Positions 34,079-43,272 of a stretch of 64,000 bases of DNA are shown one piece after another. The translations under genes were made by a program, and so were the position numbers. The stretch comes from Maricaulis sp048268525. GTDB taxonomy: Bacteria > Pseudomonadota > Alphaproteobacteria > Caulobacterales > Maricaulaceae. Where the stretch lies: assembly GCF_048268525.1 (NCBI RefSeq), contig NZ_JBLWVH010000018.1, forward strand, positions 1-64,000, in the 5' to 3' direction. Each line of letters opens with the position of its first letter. Position 1 is the first letter of the stretch. The notes under the pieces were generated by a model, which was not told the origin of the DNA, searched no databases, and saw only the letters and a list, made by a program, of their open reading frames with translations.

Positions 34079-34720
34079 ATGGGGTATACGCTTTATGGCA
34101 AGGCGGGTTTCGGTTCGGTCTGCGTCGAGGCGGCGCTTGAGCTGGTTGGTGCCGACTACGAGTTCGTCGAGGCGGACCCGCTGGGTGATGCCGGCGAGCA
34201 ACGCCGGGTGCGGGCCGTCAATCCGGCCGGGCAGGTCCCCGCGCTGATTCTGCCCGACGACAGCATCATGACCGAAAGTGCCGCCATCCTGATCTGGCTG
34301 GGAGACCGCTACCCGCAAGCCGGTCTGGCCCCGCCGCCGGATGCGCCCGCGCGCAGCGAGTATTTGCGCTGGTTGTTGTTCTGCGCCTCGGCCATCTATT
34401 CGACCTTCACCCTGACCGACGGGCCGGATCGCTTCCATCCGGACAGCCGCACCCACGACACCCTGCTGGCGATGGCCAATACACGACGCATGGACTTGTG
34501 GACTTTGATGAACGACGCCTTCGATGGCATGCCGGGCCGCTTCCTGCTGGGCGACCGCATGAGCCTGCTGGATGTCTATGTGGCGATGATGAGCCGCTGG
34601 GACCCGGGCCGGGCCGCCTTCGCGACTGCGGCGCCGACGCTCCTTTCGGCTGTCGAGGCGACCGAGGCCGATCCGGTCATCGCCGAGGTCTGGGCCCGCA
34701 ATTTCCAGCAGCAAGGCTGA
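34079..34720 (+). CDS. Glutathione S-transferase family protein
   Basis: This 213-residue protein has a thioredoxin-like N-terminal domain (about 1-80: YTLYGKAGFGSVCVEAAL, NPAGQVPALILPDD and the glutathione-contacting TESAAILIWLGDRYP). An all-helical C-terminal domain follows (about 88-205, with FLLGDRMSLLDVYVAMM). The substrate is unknown. The ATG directly abuts the folP stop, so translation is probably coupled, and sugE follows after five bases. Confidence 0.88.
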   Translation: MGYTLYGKAGFGSVCVEAALELVGADYEFVEADPLGDAGEQRRVRAVNPAGQVPALILPDDSIMTESAAILIWLGDRYPQAGLAPPPDAPARSEYLRWLLFCASAIYSTFTLTDGPDRFHPDSRTHDTLLAMANTRRMDLWTLMNDAFDGMPGRFLLGDRMSLLDVYVAMMSRWDPGRAAFATAAPTLLSAVEATEADPVIAEVWARNFQQQG

Positions 34721-34725
34721 CCGGC

Positions 34726-35064
34726 ATGGCGTTTCTCACCAATCCCTGGGCGCTGCTGGTGCTTGGCGGCATTTGCGAGATGGGCTGGGCACTGGGGTTC
34801 AAATATGTCCGCAGCGACGCGCCCTGGTGGCAGCATGCGGCGGTATTGGCCGTGCTCGCGGCGTCGATGGCGTTGTTGTGGATGGCGATGAAGTCATTGC
34901 CGGCCGGGACCGCCTATGCCGTGTGGACCGGGATCGGAGCGCTCGGTGTGGCCACGTTGGGCATTCTCGTGTTCAACGAACCGGCCACACATATGCGGCT
35001 CTTCTTCCTCGCCCTGATCCTGGTCGGCATCATCGGCCTGAAAGCCGTCAGCGGTGAAACTTAG
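34726..35064 (+). CDS. sugE: SMR-family transporter, SugE/Gdx guanidinium exporter type
   Basis: This 112-residue protein has four transmembrane helices and works as an antiparallel dimer. Glu18 in GGICEMGWALGFKY is the conserved proton/substrate-binding glutamate, with the Trp21 and Lys26 characteristic of the Gdx/SugE branch rather than EmrE. Gdx proteins export guanidinium. No guanidine riboswitch is visible; the gene follows the GST gene directly. The ATG at 34726 is favoured over an upstream frame within the GST gene. It overlaps the stop of the converging peptidase gene by three bases. Confidence 0.88.
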   Translation: MAFLTNPWALLVLGGICEMGWALGFKYVRSDAPWWQHAAVLAVLAASMALLWMAMKSLPAGTAYAVWTGIGALGVATLGILVFNEPATHMRLFFLALILVGIIGLKAVSGET

Positions 35065-36269
35065 CCGAACGGATCATCGATCGAGTGCGACGGCTCGGTG
35101 AACCAGCGCGGTCCGGTTGGCGTCATGTAGAAATGATCCTCCAGCCGGATGCCGAATTCACCCGGTACACAGATCATCGGCTCGTTGGAAAAGCACATGC
35201 CGGCCTCCAGCGGCGTGTCATCACCGCCGACCAGATAGGGCCCTTCATGGATGTCCAGACCAATGCCGTGACCGGTCCGGTGCGGGATGCCGGGCAGGGT
35301 ATAGTCGGGACCGAGGCCGCGTCGCGCGGCCTCGTCGCGCGCGGCTGCGTCAACCGCACTGCAGGCGACCCCGATCTGAGCGGCCTGGAAGGCTGCCAGC
35401 TGACAGGCCTTCTCGGCCTCCCATATCTCGCGCTGATGATCGGTCGGCTCACCGAACACATAGGTGCGGGTGATGTCGGACTGATAGCCATGGATGGCGC
35501 AGCCTGTGTCAATCAGGACCACGTCGCCTTCATCCAGCGTCTTTGGATTGGCGACACCGTGCGGGAAGGCTGTGTCCGGTCCGAAAAGGACGATGCAGAA
35601 GGTCGAACCACCCGGTGCGCCGACGGCCTTGTGGGCTGCGTGGATGAAGTCCGTGACCTCGCCTGTGGAAATGCCGGGACGCAGAATGCGCGCGACCGCA
35701 GCGTGGACGTCCAGTGTCGCCGTCTTGGTCGCCTGCATCAGGGCAAGCTCTTCGGCGTCCTTGATCATCCGGCCTGACAGGACCAGCTCGCTGGCATCGC
35801 CGATCTCGCCCGGGCAGGCCGCGGCAATGGCGTTGGCGGTCACCAGCGGTGTGGTCGGGTCGAGGCCGAGCCGGCCGTTGGCGCCGTCGAGGCCGGCCAG
35901 TAGCGTGAACGGGCTTTCATGCTCTTCCCAGACGGCCAGCGGGGCGGGCAGGTGCATGAAGGCTTCCAGCGTACCGGTCTCGAAGGCAGGGCCGAGATAG
36001 GTCAGACCGCCATCGGCGGTGACAAGGGCGCCAACCAGACGCTCCGACGCGCGCCAGCGCAGGCCGGTATAATAGGTCAGATTGGTGCCGGCATTGAGCC
36101 AGACAGCATTCAGCCCGTTGGCTTTCATGCGCTCGCGCAGCCCGTCGAGACGCTCGGTGAGACGGTCGGCCGATATCGGCTGACAATGGCTGAGCTGATC
36201 GGTGAGCTTCGCCAGCTCCGCCCCGGCGTTCGATCCGCCCACGCCTTTGGTCATCATGCTGCCCGCCAT
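35061..36269 (-). CDS. M24-family Xaa-Pro peptidase
   Basis: This 402-residue pita-bread metallopeptidase cleaves Xaa-Pro bonds. The metal ligands fall in VVLIDTGCAIHGYQSDITRTYVFG (two Asp), PGIPHRTGHGIGLDIHEGPYL (His) and FSNEPMICVPGEFGIRLEDHF (two Glu). An N-terminal creatinase-like domain precedes the catalytic half. The start is the ATG at 36269 because GGAGG lies six bases upstream; the frame continues 53 codons further without such support. PepQ or PepP function cannot be separated by eye. Confidence 0.88.
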   Translation of the reverse strand: MAGSMMTKGVGGSNAGAELAKLTDQLSHCQPISADRLTERLDGLRERMKANGLNAVWLNAGTNLTYYTGLRWRASERLVGALVTADGGLTYLGPAFETGTLEAFMHLPAPLAVWEEHESPFTLLAGLDGANGRLGLDPTTPLVTANAIAAACPGEIGDASELVLSGRMIKDAEELALMQATKTATLDVHAAVARILRPGISTGEVTDFIHAAHKAVGAPGGSTFCIVLFGPDTAFPHGVANPKTLDEGDVVLIDTGCAIHGYQSDITRTYVFGEPTDHQREIWEAEKACQLAAFQAAQIGVACSAVDAAARDEAARRGLGPDYTLPGIPHRTGHGIGLDIHEGPYLVGGDDTPLEAGMCFSNEPMICVPGEFGIRLEDHFYMTPTGPRWFTEPSHSIDDPFG

Positions 36270-36360
36270 TTTCGCCTCCGTTATAGGAGTGGGCAGGCTA
36301 GGCGGCGGAGTCGATACGCACAACGCCGCCGCTGCAGGTGCCAGTGCAAGGTTCAGGGCC

Positions 36361-37122
36361 TCAGGCGCCGTCGCCGAACATGAAGAGCAGAAACTCTGCC
36401 GGTTCGTCGAACGGGTTGAGGATTTCATGGCTCACACCGGCCGGGATCAGGATCATCTGACCATTGCTGACCTCCTGATCAACACCATCGATCCGGGCTA
36501 TGGCTCGATTCCCGGTGAAGACGAGCAGGGTCGGAAACCCATTGGTGCGGCTGCGCGGATCTTCATTGACGTGCTGGCCCGGCATGACCTGCCCGAAGCC
36601 GCTGCGGAAGCCCGGCTGATAGTAGATGATGCCGACATTTCCACCATGGACTTCGCGCGTGGCCTGGTCTCGCCAGTTGATGATTTCCGGCGTGCCACGG
36701 GTCCAGAAATGGAAAGTGAGGGCGAGGATGGCCGGGTTAAAACCGGCGCCATCCATCAGTTCGATATCCATCGGCGCGTAGTCCGAGGAAAAGGCCTTGC
36801 CCATCGCGGTCAGGGCCGCGATCTCGCCGCGGTCGACCTGGGCCAGGGTGTCCGCTTCTGCGGTGTAGTAAAAGGTCGGCGTGGCCGGCTCGCCATGGCT
36901 GACCGAGAAACTGGCGGCGTCGTGGTTGAAGGATACGGTCCACCAGTCGCCGTCCACAACGACACCGAATTCGGTACTGGCCTGGAAGGTCGGGTCGGCC
37001 AGATAGTCGGCAGCAAAGCGGGTCAATATCGCTTCCGTGCCGCTGTCCTGAGCTTGCGCGGCGAGTGGCAGTGCCAGGTTCGCGGACAGACCGATCAAGC
37101 CGTATTTGATCCATTTTCTCAT
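36361..37122 (-). CDS. Secreted SCP2-like/cupin fusion protein
   Basis: This 253-residue protein has a signal peptide (about 1-24, ending AAQAQD). The middle (about 45-110) resembles an SCP2-type lipid-binding domain: TVSFNHDAASFSVSHGEPATPTFYY followed by AQVDRGEIAALTAMGKAF. The last 75 residues form a cupin barrel (FPTLLVFTGNRAIARIDGVDQ, GQMILIPAGVSHEILNPFDEP). It should be periplasmic. The fusion suggests binding of a hydrophobic ligand, but no substrate is known. A TetR-type regulator gene lies just upstream on the same strand, with a palindrome between them. Confidence 0.7.
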   Translation of the reverse strand: MRKWIKYGLIGLSANLALPLAAQAQDSGTEAILTRFAADYLADPTFQASTEFGVVVDGDWWTVSFNHDAASFSVSHGEPATPTFYYTAEADTLAQVDRGEIAALTAMGKAFSSDYAPMDIELMDGAGFNPAILALTFHFWTRGTPEIINWRDQATREVHGGNVGIIYYQPGFRSGFGQVMPGQHVNEDPRSRTNGFPTLLVFTGNRAIARIDGVDQEVSNGQMILIPAGVSHEILNPFDEPAEFLLFMFGDGA

Positions 37123-37170
37123 CGTCTCAAGTCCCTTTGGTCTCTATTGATCAACCCGTTACGCTTTTAA

Positions 37171-37182
37171 CTATCCAGATAG
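37171..37182. promoter_or_regulatory. Palindrome between TetR gene and SCP2/cupin gene
   Basis: CTATC-CA-GATAG is a perfect short inverted repeat in an AT-rich patch 49 bases before the ATG of the secreted protein and 38 bases past the regulator's stop. It is a candidate operator for the TetR-type protein. Confidence 0.4.
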
Positions 37183-37219
37183 ATAATTATGAGGGCGCGT
37201 CGCCCCCCAAATCCCTGTA

Positions 37220-37876
37220 TCAGCCCTGCGATGAGGTGATGCCTGAAAGCACCAGATCGCGCAGGTGTCGCGTAAACGGAGCAGCTTCAATCTCGAAGTC
37301 TGCCATTCCCTGATGCGTCGAAATGGCCGATCGGATGCGACGCGTGACCGAAAAAAATATCGCGGCGCCAACAATCGACAGGTGCAGCATGTGTGGATCG
37401 ACCTCGCGGAACCGGCCCGCAACCTGCCCCGCAATGTAGTGGCGGCGGGTGGTTTCCATGAAGCCGCGGAGCTTGTTGGCCGGCCCTTCGCGGGTCATGA
37501 TGTCGCCGTCCAGATAGTCTCTCAGGACCATCCGGGGAAAGCTCGGGCGGCTGATGATGGCCCGCGCAAAGACCTCAATGAAGTCGCCCATGTCGGTGAC
37601 CGGGTCGGTGGGACTTGCCAGCTCACCTTCGAGATGGGCCAGTACATCATCAATGATGGCCTCGATGATCGCGGTATAGAGTCCGTCCTTGTCGCCGAAA
37701 TAATAGCGCACCATGGCCTTGTTGGCGTCGGCCTGTTCAGCGATGGCGTCCAGCGTCGTGCCGCCGAACCCATGGGCCGAGAACAAGGCCTCGCCTGCCG
37801 CCATCAACCGAGCCTTGGTGGCTTCGGCATTGCGCCGCCGCGGTGGACGCTCGGGTTTGGTGGGCGAAGCGACCAT
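37220..37876 (-). CDS. TetR-family transcriptional regulator
   Basis: This 218-residue repressor-type protein has a basic N-terminal tail. Its helix-turn-helix lies at about 18-64: ATKARLMAAGEALFSAHGF, TTLDAIAEQADANKAMVRYYFGDKDGLY. The C-terminal ligand domain contains FPRMVLRDYLDGD and a hydrophobic helix VGAAIFFSVTRRIRSAI. The likely target is the downstream secreted SCP2/cupin gene, perhaps with self-control. It begins four bases after the rluD stop, so rluD-tetR may share a transcript. Confidence 0.9.
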   Translation of the reverse strand: MVASPTKPERPPRRRNAEATKARLMAAGEALFSAHGFGGTTLDAIAEQADANKAMVRYYFGDKDGLYTAIIEAIIDDVLAHLEGELASPTDPVTDMGDFIEVFARAIISRPSFPRMVLRDYLDGDIMTREGPANKLRGFMETTRRHYIAGQVAGRFREVDPHMLHLSIVGAAIFFSVTRRIRSAISTHQGMADFEIEAAPFTRHLRDLVLSGITSSQG

Positions 37877-37880
37877 CGTC

Positions 37881-38888
37881 TCAAAGCGTTTCCAGGATCG
37901 CCTCGACGCGTTTCATGTCGTCGGGCAGCTCGCTTTCAAACCGCAGTGCCTCGCCGGTCACCGGATGCTCAAAGCCCAGAATGGCGGCGTGCAGCGCTTG
38001 CCGGCGAAAGGCGCGCAGAGTGCCGCTGTTATCATCATATTCCAGCAGCCGACCGCGCTTCTGCCCGTAAACCGGGTCGCCCAGCAGCGGGCAGTTGATA
38101 TGGGCCATATGGACGCGGATCTGGTGGGTGCGCCCCGTTTCCAAACGACACTCGACCTTGGCCGCCATGCCGGTGCCGATCGCCGCGCCTTCGGCCTGAC
38201 CGAAGCGTTTCAGCGTCGTGTAATTGGTGATCGCATGCTTGCCGGCTTCCGAATTGGGATCGTGCGGGACTTCAAACTTCTTGCGGTCGCGCGAGGAGCG
38301 AGCCAGCTGGGTCGCAATGCGGCCGGCCTTCGGGCTGGGGGCATTGCGGGTGAAGGCGATATAGGCGCGCTCAACCGAATGGCGGGCAAACTGGATGCTG
38401 AGCCCCTTGTGCGCCACATCCGATTTGGCCACGACCATGACGCCAGAGGTCTCCTTGTCGAGCCGGTGCACGATGCCGGGGCGTTCGACCCCGCCTATGC
38501 CGGACAGGGACCCGGCGCAGTGATGCAGGAGGCCGTGCACCAGCGTCCCGGTCCAGTTGCCGGCCGCTGGATGGACTGACAGCCCGGCCGGCTTGTTGAT
38601 CACGATCAGGTGGTCGTCTTCGTGCAGGACTTCGAGATCCATCGGTTCCGGTACCGGTGTATCGGCCCGCGGTTCCGGGATGCCGACCGTATATTCACCA
38701 CCGGCAAGGACCTTGGCGGAGGGGTCGGTCACGGCGACGCCATCCACCGCCACCTGTCCGGCTTCGATCAGCGCCTTCAGGCGCGAGCGCGACAGGGACT
38801 CCACCGAGGCCGCCAGCCAACGGTCCAGTCGCTGCCCCGCATCTTCCTCGGTTGCTTCCAGTGTGCGGGTTTCGGCGATATCGGTCAT
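37881..38888 (-). CDS. rluD: 23S rRNA pseudouridine synthase RluD-type
   Basis: The enzyme isomerises uridines in helix 69 of 23S rRNA. The 335-residue protein has an N-terminal S4 RNA-binding domain (LDRWLAASVESLSRSRLKALIEAGQV) and the catalytic motif HRLDKETSGVMVVAKS with the nucleophilic Asp. GRTHQIRVHMAHINCPLLGDPVYG follows. The ATG at 38888 is preferred over an upstream in-frame codon at 38930 because the S4 domain begins soon after. RluA/RluC/RluD assignment rests on the S4 domain and length. Confidence 0.9.
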   Translation of the reverse strand: MTDIAETRTLEATEEDAGQRLDRWLAASVESLSRSRLKALIEAGQVAVDGVAVTDPSAKVLAGGEYTVGIPEPRADTPVPEPMDLEVLHEDDHLIVINKPAGLSVHPAAGNWTGTLVHGLLHHCAGSLSGIGGVERPGIVHRLDKETSGVMVVAKSDVAHKGLSIQFARHSVERAYIAFTRNAPSPKAGRIATQLARSSRDRKKFEVPHDPNSEAGKHAITNYTTLKRFGQAEGAAIGTGMAAKVECRLETGRTHQIRVHMAHINCPLLGDPVYGQKRGRLLEYDDNSGTLRAFRRQALHAAILGFEHPVTGEALRFESELPDDMKRVEAILETL

Positions 38889-39052
38889 GCGGCGACATTC
38901 TCCCAGCTGATGCCTGAATGCAACGTGCACGCAGATTGATGCAGGGCGTCATTTAGCTGTCACCAGTCTGTGGGCAAAGCGTCATGGCCAGCGCATAAGC
39001 ACGCCGGATCAAGCGCGGTCGAGGGGGCCGCGCGCGTTCGAGGTAGTAACCC

Positions 39053-41413
39053 ATGACATTGAAGTCCCGCCTTCTGACCGCCGCCGCGCTCGGCGCCCTG
39101 GCTCTCACCGCGCCTGCCGCCTTCGCCCAGGACACTACGGATGAACCGACCGATGTCATCCGGGTGACAACCCAGTTCCGCGAACAGTCACTGGCCGATG
39201 TGCCGATCAATGTCTCTGCCTTTGATGCCGAACGCCTGGAAGCGCTCGACATTGTCGATTTCGAGGATCTGGCCGTCTTTACTCCGGGCCTCGTCGTGCA
39301 GGAGCAGAGCCCGAACAATACCGGCTACTCGATCCGCGGCATTACCACTGACAGCGGCGAAGCGACCTCGGAAACCCGTGTGGCCGTCTTCCAGGACGGT
39401 GTCTCGATCACCCGCTCGCGCGGCTCTTATGTCGAATTGTTCGATATCGAGCGCGTGGAAGTCGCCAAGGGTCCGCAGCCGACCCTGTTCGGTCGCGGCG
39501 CCCTGATCGGCGGCATCAACATCATCCAGAACAAGGCCGAAGACGAATTCTCTGCTTCGGTGCAGGTCGGCGCCGGCAATGAAGGCCAGGTCGAAGCGCG
39601 CGGTCATGTCAATTTCGCGCTCGGCGAAAACTACGGCTTGCGCTTTGCCGCCGTCAGCCGCCAGCGCGACGGCTATATCGACAATGCGCTGGGCGGCGAG
39701 GACTTGCAGGGCCGTGACACCCAGGCTTTCCGCATGGTCCTGTCCGGCGCGCCGACCGAACGCTTCACCTTTGATGTCATTGCCAACTACCAGCAGGACA
39801 CCCCGCCGGGCACGTCCTTCAAGTCTGGCAGCATCCCGGCACCGGGTGGCGATACTGATCCCCATTCACCGGCCGCGCTCAGCACGTTCGGCGGCTTTGA
39901 AGGCGGCGCCCCGCTGGGTCTCGACCGGGAAGTCCGCGGCGTCACGCTTCTGGCCGACTATGCCATCAATGATGCCTGGACGCTGAGCTCGATCACCGGC
40001 TGGCGCGATTTCACGGCGGTTGAAGTGTTCGATCCGGACGGCACGGTGCTGCCCTTCCTGGCCATCGCAGAAGACGCGGCCGGCGAGCAATTCTCCCAGG
40101 AATTCCGCCTGTCCTATGATAATGGCGGTCGCCTGACCGGTTCGGCAGGCGCCCTCTGGTTCACCGAGCAGGGCGAGCAGCGCATTCCGATCGCGCTCGA
40201 CGAGCGGGTCGCCCAGGCCTTCCTCGCGCCGACCCTGGCCGCCGGTTTCGGCGCCTCTGTGGCGCAGCTCGAAGGCCTGCTCGCGCTTGGCGGATTTCCG
40301 GGCGTTGATCTGGACAATCCGTTCAATCCCTTCCCTTATTCGGTCGCAGCCCTTCTGGGCCAGGGTCAGCTCGTGCCCTTGCGTGACTATTATCTGGAAG
40401 AAGCCTCCAACCGCGCCGAGACCACGTCGTGGGACGTGTTCGCCGATGCGTCCTATGCCGTCACCGACCGTCTCACCCTGACCGCCGGTCTTCGCTATAC
40501 AGCCGAGGACAAGACCTCGGCCGGCTATGGCCGTTCACTGTCGGGCCCCAACTTTGTCACCTTCGGCGACACGCTGATCGTGCCCTATACGCCCAACGGT
40601 GCCGAAGTCAGCCAGAGCGGCGATTTCGACGACTGGACCTGGCGGCTGGCCGCGTCCTACGCGGTGACCGATCGCATCAATACCTGGGCCAGCTTCGCCC
40701 GTGGGCGTCGTCCCGACGTGATTTCGGTCGATACCGCTTCGCCGAGCTTCTTCTCCAACGCACCGGCGGAAATTGTCGACTCGCTGGAAGTCGGCAGCTT
40801 CATCACCTTTGACCGCGGCACGGTGTCGGGTTCGGTCTTCTACTCTGAATACGAGAATTTCCAGACCACTCGGTTCGACCCGAACACGGTCAGCTTCATC
40901 ACCGACAATGCCGGCAATGCGACCCAGTATGGTCTCGAGTTGCAGGGTGATTTCGATTTGGCGGAGACGGCCAATCTTTTCGTCAGCTATGCTTACAACC
41001 ATGCCACGTTCGACGATGCCGACAGCCAGGGCAATGCGCTGGAACTGGCGGGCAACCGCTTCCGTTACGCGCCCGAGCATTCGCTCTCGATGGGGCTGGA
41101 CTGGCAGGTCGCGCGCGGCGATTGGGGTTCTGTCAGTCTTTTGCCGACCTGGTCCTGGCAGTCGAAATTCTACTTCGACAACAATAATGACCGTTTCGGC
41201 GGCGCGCTGCAGCAATCCTCCTACGGCCTGTTCAATGCCCGCCTTCGCTATGAGAGCCGCGATGAGCGTTATCATGCCGAAATCTACGGCTCGAACCTGA
41301 CCAATGACGAATACCTGATCGATGCCGGCAATACCGGCGGGTCGTTCGGTATTCCGACCTTCATTGCCGGACCGCCCCTGCTGTGGGGTGTCCGGGTCGG
41401 CGCCGACTTCTAG
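39053..41413 (+). CDS. TonB-dependent outer-membrane receptor
   Basis: This 786-residue protein has a signal peptide (about 1-25, ending AFAQ), then a plug domain (about 40-150: ADVPINVSAFDAERLEAL, NTGYSIRGITTDSG, YVELFDIERVEVAKGPQPTLFGRGALIGGINI). A long 22-stranded barrel ends in Phe (RVGADF). It imports a large substrate using TonB energy. No iron or cobalamin signature is visible. The next gene on the same strand encodes a secreted PhoD-like phosphatase, which suggests an organophosphate substrate. Confidence 0.93.
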   Translation: MTLKSRLLTAAALGALALTAPAAFAQDTTDEPTDVIRVTTQFREQSLADVPINVSAFDAERLEALDIVDFEDLAVFTPGLVVQEQSPNNTGYSIRGITTDSGEATSETRVAVFQDGVSITRSRGSYVELFDIERVEVAKGPQPTLFGRGALIGGINIIQNKAEDEFSASVQVGAGNEGQVEARGHVNFALGENYGLRFAAVSRQRDGYIDNALGGEDLQGRDTQAFRMVLSGAPTERFTFDVIANYQQDTPPGTSFKSGSIPAPGGDTDPHSPAALSTFGGFEGGAPLGLDREVRGVTLLADYAINDAWTLSSITGWRDFTAVEVFDPDGTVLPFLAIAEDAAGEQFSQEFRLSYDNGGRLTGSAGALWFTEQGEQRIPIALDERVAQAFLAPTLAAGFGASVAQLEGLLALGGFPGVDLDNPFNPFPYSVAALLGQGQLVPLRDYYLEEASNRAETTSWDVFADASYAVTDRLTLTAGLRYTAEDKTSAGYGRSLSGPNFVTFGDTLIVPYTPNGAEVSQSGDFDDWTWRLAASYAVTDRINTWASFARGRRPDVISVDTASPSFFSNAPAEIVDSLEVGSFITFDRGTVSGSVFYSEYENFQTTRFDPNTVSFITDNAGNATQYGLELQGDFDLAETANLFVSYAYNHATFDDADSQGNALELAGNRFRYAPEHSLSMGLDWQVARGDWGSVSLLPTWSWQSKFYFDNNNDRFGGALQQSSYGLFNARLRYESRDERYHAEIYGSNLTNDEYLIDAGNTGGSFGIPTFIAGPPLLWGVRVGADF

Positions 41414-41571
41414 TCGGATCGACTGGCATGGTGCGGAGCGTTGCGACGCGCTCCGCACCGCCTTCACCGGCGCAGGTGAAACTGTCGGGCAAACGCGCTA
41501 GTGATGAGGCATGAGAGCGTGGCGAACACGTTGCGAAGTAGGCGCCGCATGTGGCGCGGTGAGGGGACATC

Positions 41572-43272
41572 ATGACCAAGACCAATCTGACACGCCGGAC
41601 CGCCCTGATCGGGGCTGCGGGCGCCGGCCTCGCCGTATCCGCCTGTTCGCAGTCGCCGGACGTGTTCCATCCGGTCGAGAATGGCAGCTTCAACCATGGC
41701 GTGGCCTCCGGTGACCCGGACCAGTCCAGTGTCATGTTGTGGACAGCCCTGACCGATGATGGTGGCGGTTATCGCGGTGTCGAAGTGGCGCGGGATGAGG
41801 GCTTTACCGATATTGTGTTCGAGCAGGGTGACTCGATCGCCTATGTGACGGTGCAGCCGCTCGGAACCTTGAAAATCCTGGCCACCGGCCTCGAGCCGGG
41901 TGCGACCTACTATTACCGGTTCCGGTTGAACGACGAATACTCACCGGTCGGCATCACCCGCACCCTGCCCGAAGGCGCGCTGGATCAATACCGGATTGGC
42001 GTCTTCTCCTGTTCCAATTTCCCGGCCGGGCATTTCAACGTCTATCGGGAAGCCGCCGAGAATGGCGATCTCGATCTGGTCGTGCATCTGGGTGACTATT
42101 TCTACGAATACGGGGCCGGCCAGTATGCGACCGGAAATTCCGAGGCGATGAACCGCGTGCCCGCACCGGTGCACGAAATCATCAGCCACGCTGACTACGT
42201 CGAGCGCCATGCCCAGTACAAATCCGATCCGGACCTGCAGGCCCTGCACGCAGCGGCTCCCTGGATCATCAGCTGGGATGATCACGAAACCGCCAATGAT
42301 GCGTGGCGTGACGGCGCCGAGAACCATGACGAGGGCGAGGGCGCATGGGCTGACCGACGGCAGGCGGCACTTCGCGCCTGGTATGACTGGCAGCCGGTCC
42401 GCGAGCCGGATGGTGATTTGCGCCAGCGGCGCGGGCATTTCGAGATCGGTGATCTGGCCACGTTGTGTCTGCTGGAAAGCCGCCTGATTGCCCGTGATGA
42501 GCAGGTCGGGCTCGATTCCTTCCCGCTGGCCTCCGATGCCGACGAGACGGATCCGGCCAATCTGGAAGCCGTCGCGGCCTGGAAGCGGGACGTGATCGGC
42601 GACGAAGACCGGACCTTGCTGGGCGGCGAGCAGATCAATGATATCCAGGCCGCCTGCGGTGCCTCCAAGGCAGCCGGCAAGCCGTGGCGCATCCTTGCCA
42701 ACCAGGTCATCATGAGCCGCGTCGACTTCCCCAACTTTGCCACGGAAATGCCCGGCTGGCTGCGTTGGTGGGCAACGCGCAACAATGAGTTCGCCCGCAA
42801 TTTCATCATGAGTACGCGGTTTGGCGTCCCCTTCGGTCTCGACATGTGGGACGGCTACCCGGCGGAACGCGAGCGGCTCTACGCGGCCTTGCGCGAGGTC
42901 GATGCCGACATCATCACCATCACCGGCGATGTGCACTCCTTCTGGACCAATGACCTGGTCGATGGCGACGGCACCCGGATCGGCACCGAACTGGTCGCGG
43001 CCTCGGTGACCAGCCCGTCCCCGTTCTCGAGCTTCAAGGCGCCCGGCGTTGACTACGGCCAGATGATGATCGACGCGAACGCCGATGTCGGCCACTGCAA
43101 CATGGAAGATCACGGCTATATCCGCCTGACCCTGACACCCGACGCGGCCGACGCTGAATACATCAAGGTCAGCGACATTCTCACGCGGGACTATCGGGCC
43201 GGTATCGAGAGCCAGTGGCGGGTGCGTCCGGCGGTCAATGGTGAGGTTCCTGCGGTTGAACGAGTTGGTTGA
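41572..43272 (+). CDS. phoD: PhoD-like alkaline phosphatase/phosphodiesterase, Tat-exported
   Basis: This 566-residue protein has a twin-arginine signal (TRRTALIGAAG, Arg8-Arg9) ending in the lipobox VSAC (Cys25), so it may be a lipoprotein. An N-terminal PhoD domain (FNHGVASGDPDQSSVMLWT) precedes the metallophosphatase core: VFSCSNFPAGHFNVYREA, LVVHLGDYFYEYG, SWDDHETANDAW and TITGDVHSFWTNDL. PhoD enzymes use Ca/Fe to cleave phosphate mono- and diesters. Its 3' end overlaps the converging chorismate-mutase-like gene by 38 bases. Confidence 0.92.
   Translation: MTKTNLTRRTALIGAAGAGLAVSACSQSPDVFHPVENGSFNHGVASGDPDQSSVMLWTALTDDGGGYRGVEVARDEGFTDIVFEQGDSIAYVTVQPLGTLKILATGLEPGATYYYRFRLNDEYSPVGITRTLPEGALDQYRIGVFSCSNFPAGHFNVYREAAENGDLDLVVHLGDYFYEYGAGQYATGNSEAMNRVPAPVHEIISHADYVERHAQYKSDPDLQALHAAAPWIISWDDHETANDAWRDGAENHDEGEGAWADRRQAALRAWYDWQPVREPDGDLRQRRGHFEIGDLATLCLLESRLIARDEQVGLDSFPLASDADETDPANLEAVAAWKRDVIGDEDRTLLGGEQINDIQAACGASKAAGKPWRILANQVIMSRVDFPNFATEMPGWLRWWATRNNEFARNFIMSTRFGVPFGLDMWDGYPAERERLYAALREVDADIITITGDVHSFWTNDLVDGDGTRIGTELVAASVTSPSPFSSFKAPGVDYGQMMIDANADVGHCNMEDHGYIRLTLTPDAADAEYIKVSDILTRDYRAGIESQWRVRPAVNGEVPAVERVG

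Noticed and set aside
34498..35064. Longer start for the SugE-like gene inside the GST gene
   Set aside because: The upstream codons encode Arg/Gly-rich sequence unlike the SMR family. The ATG at 34726 gives the normal four-helix length.
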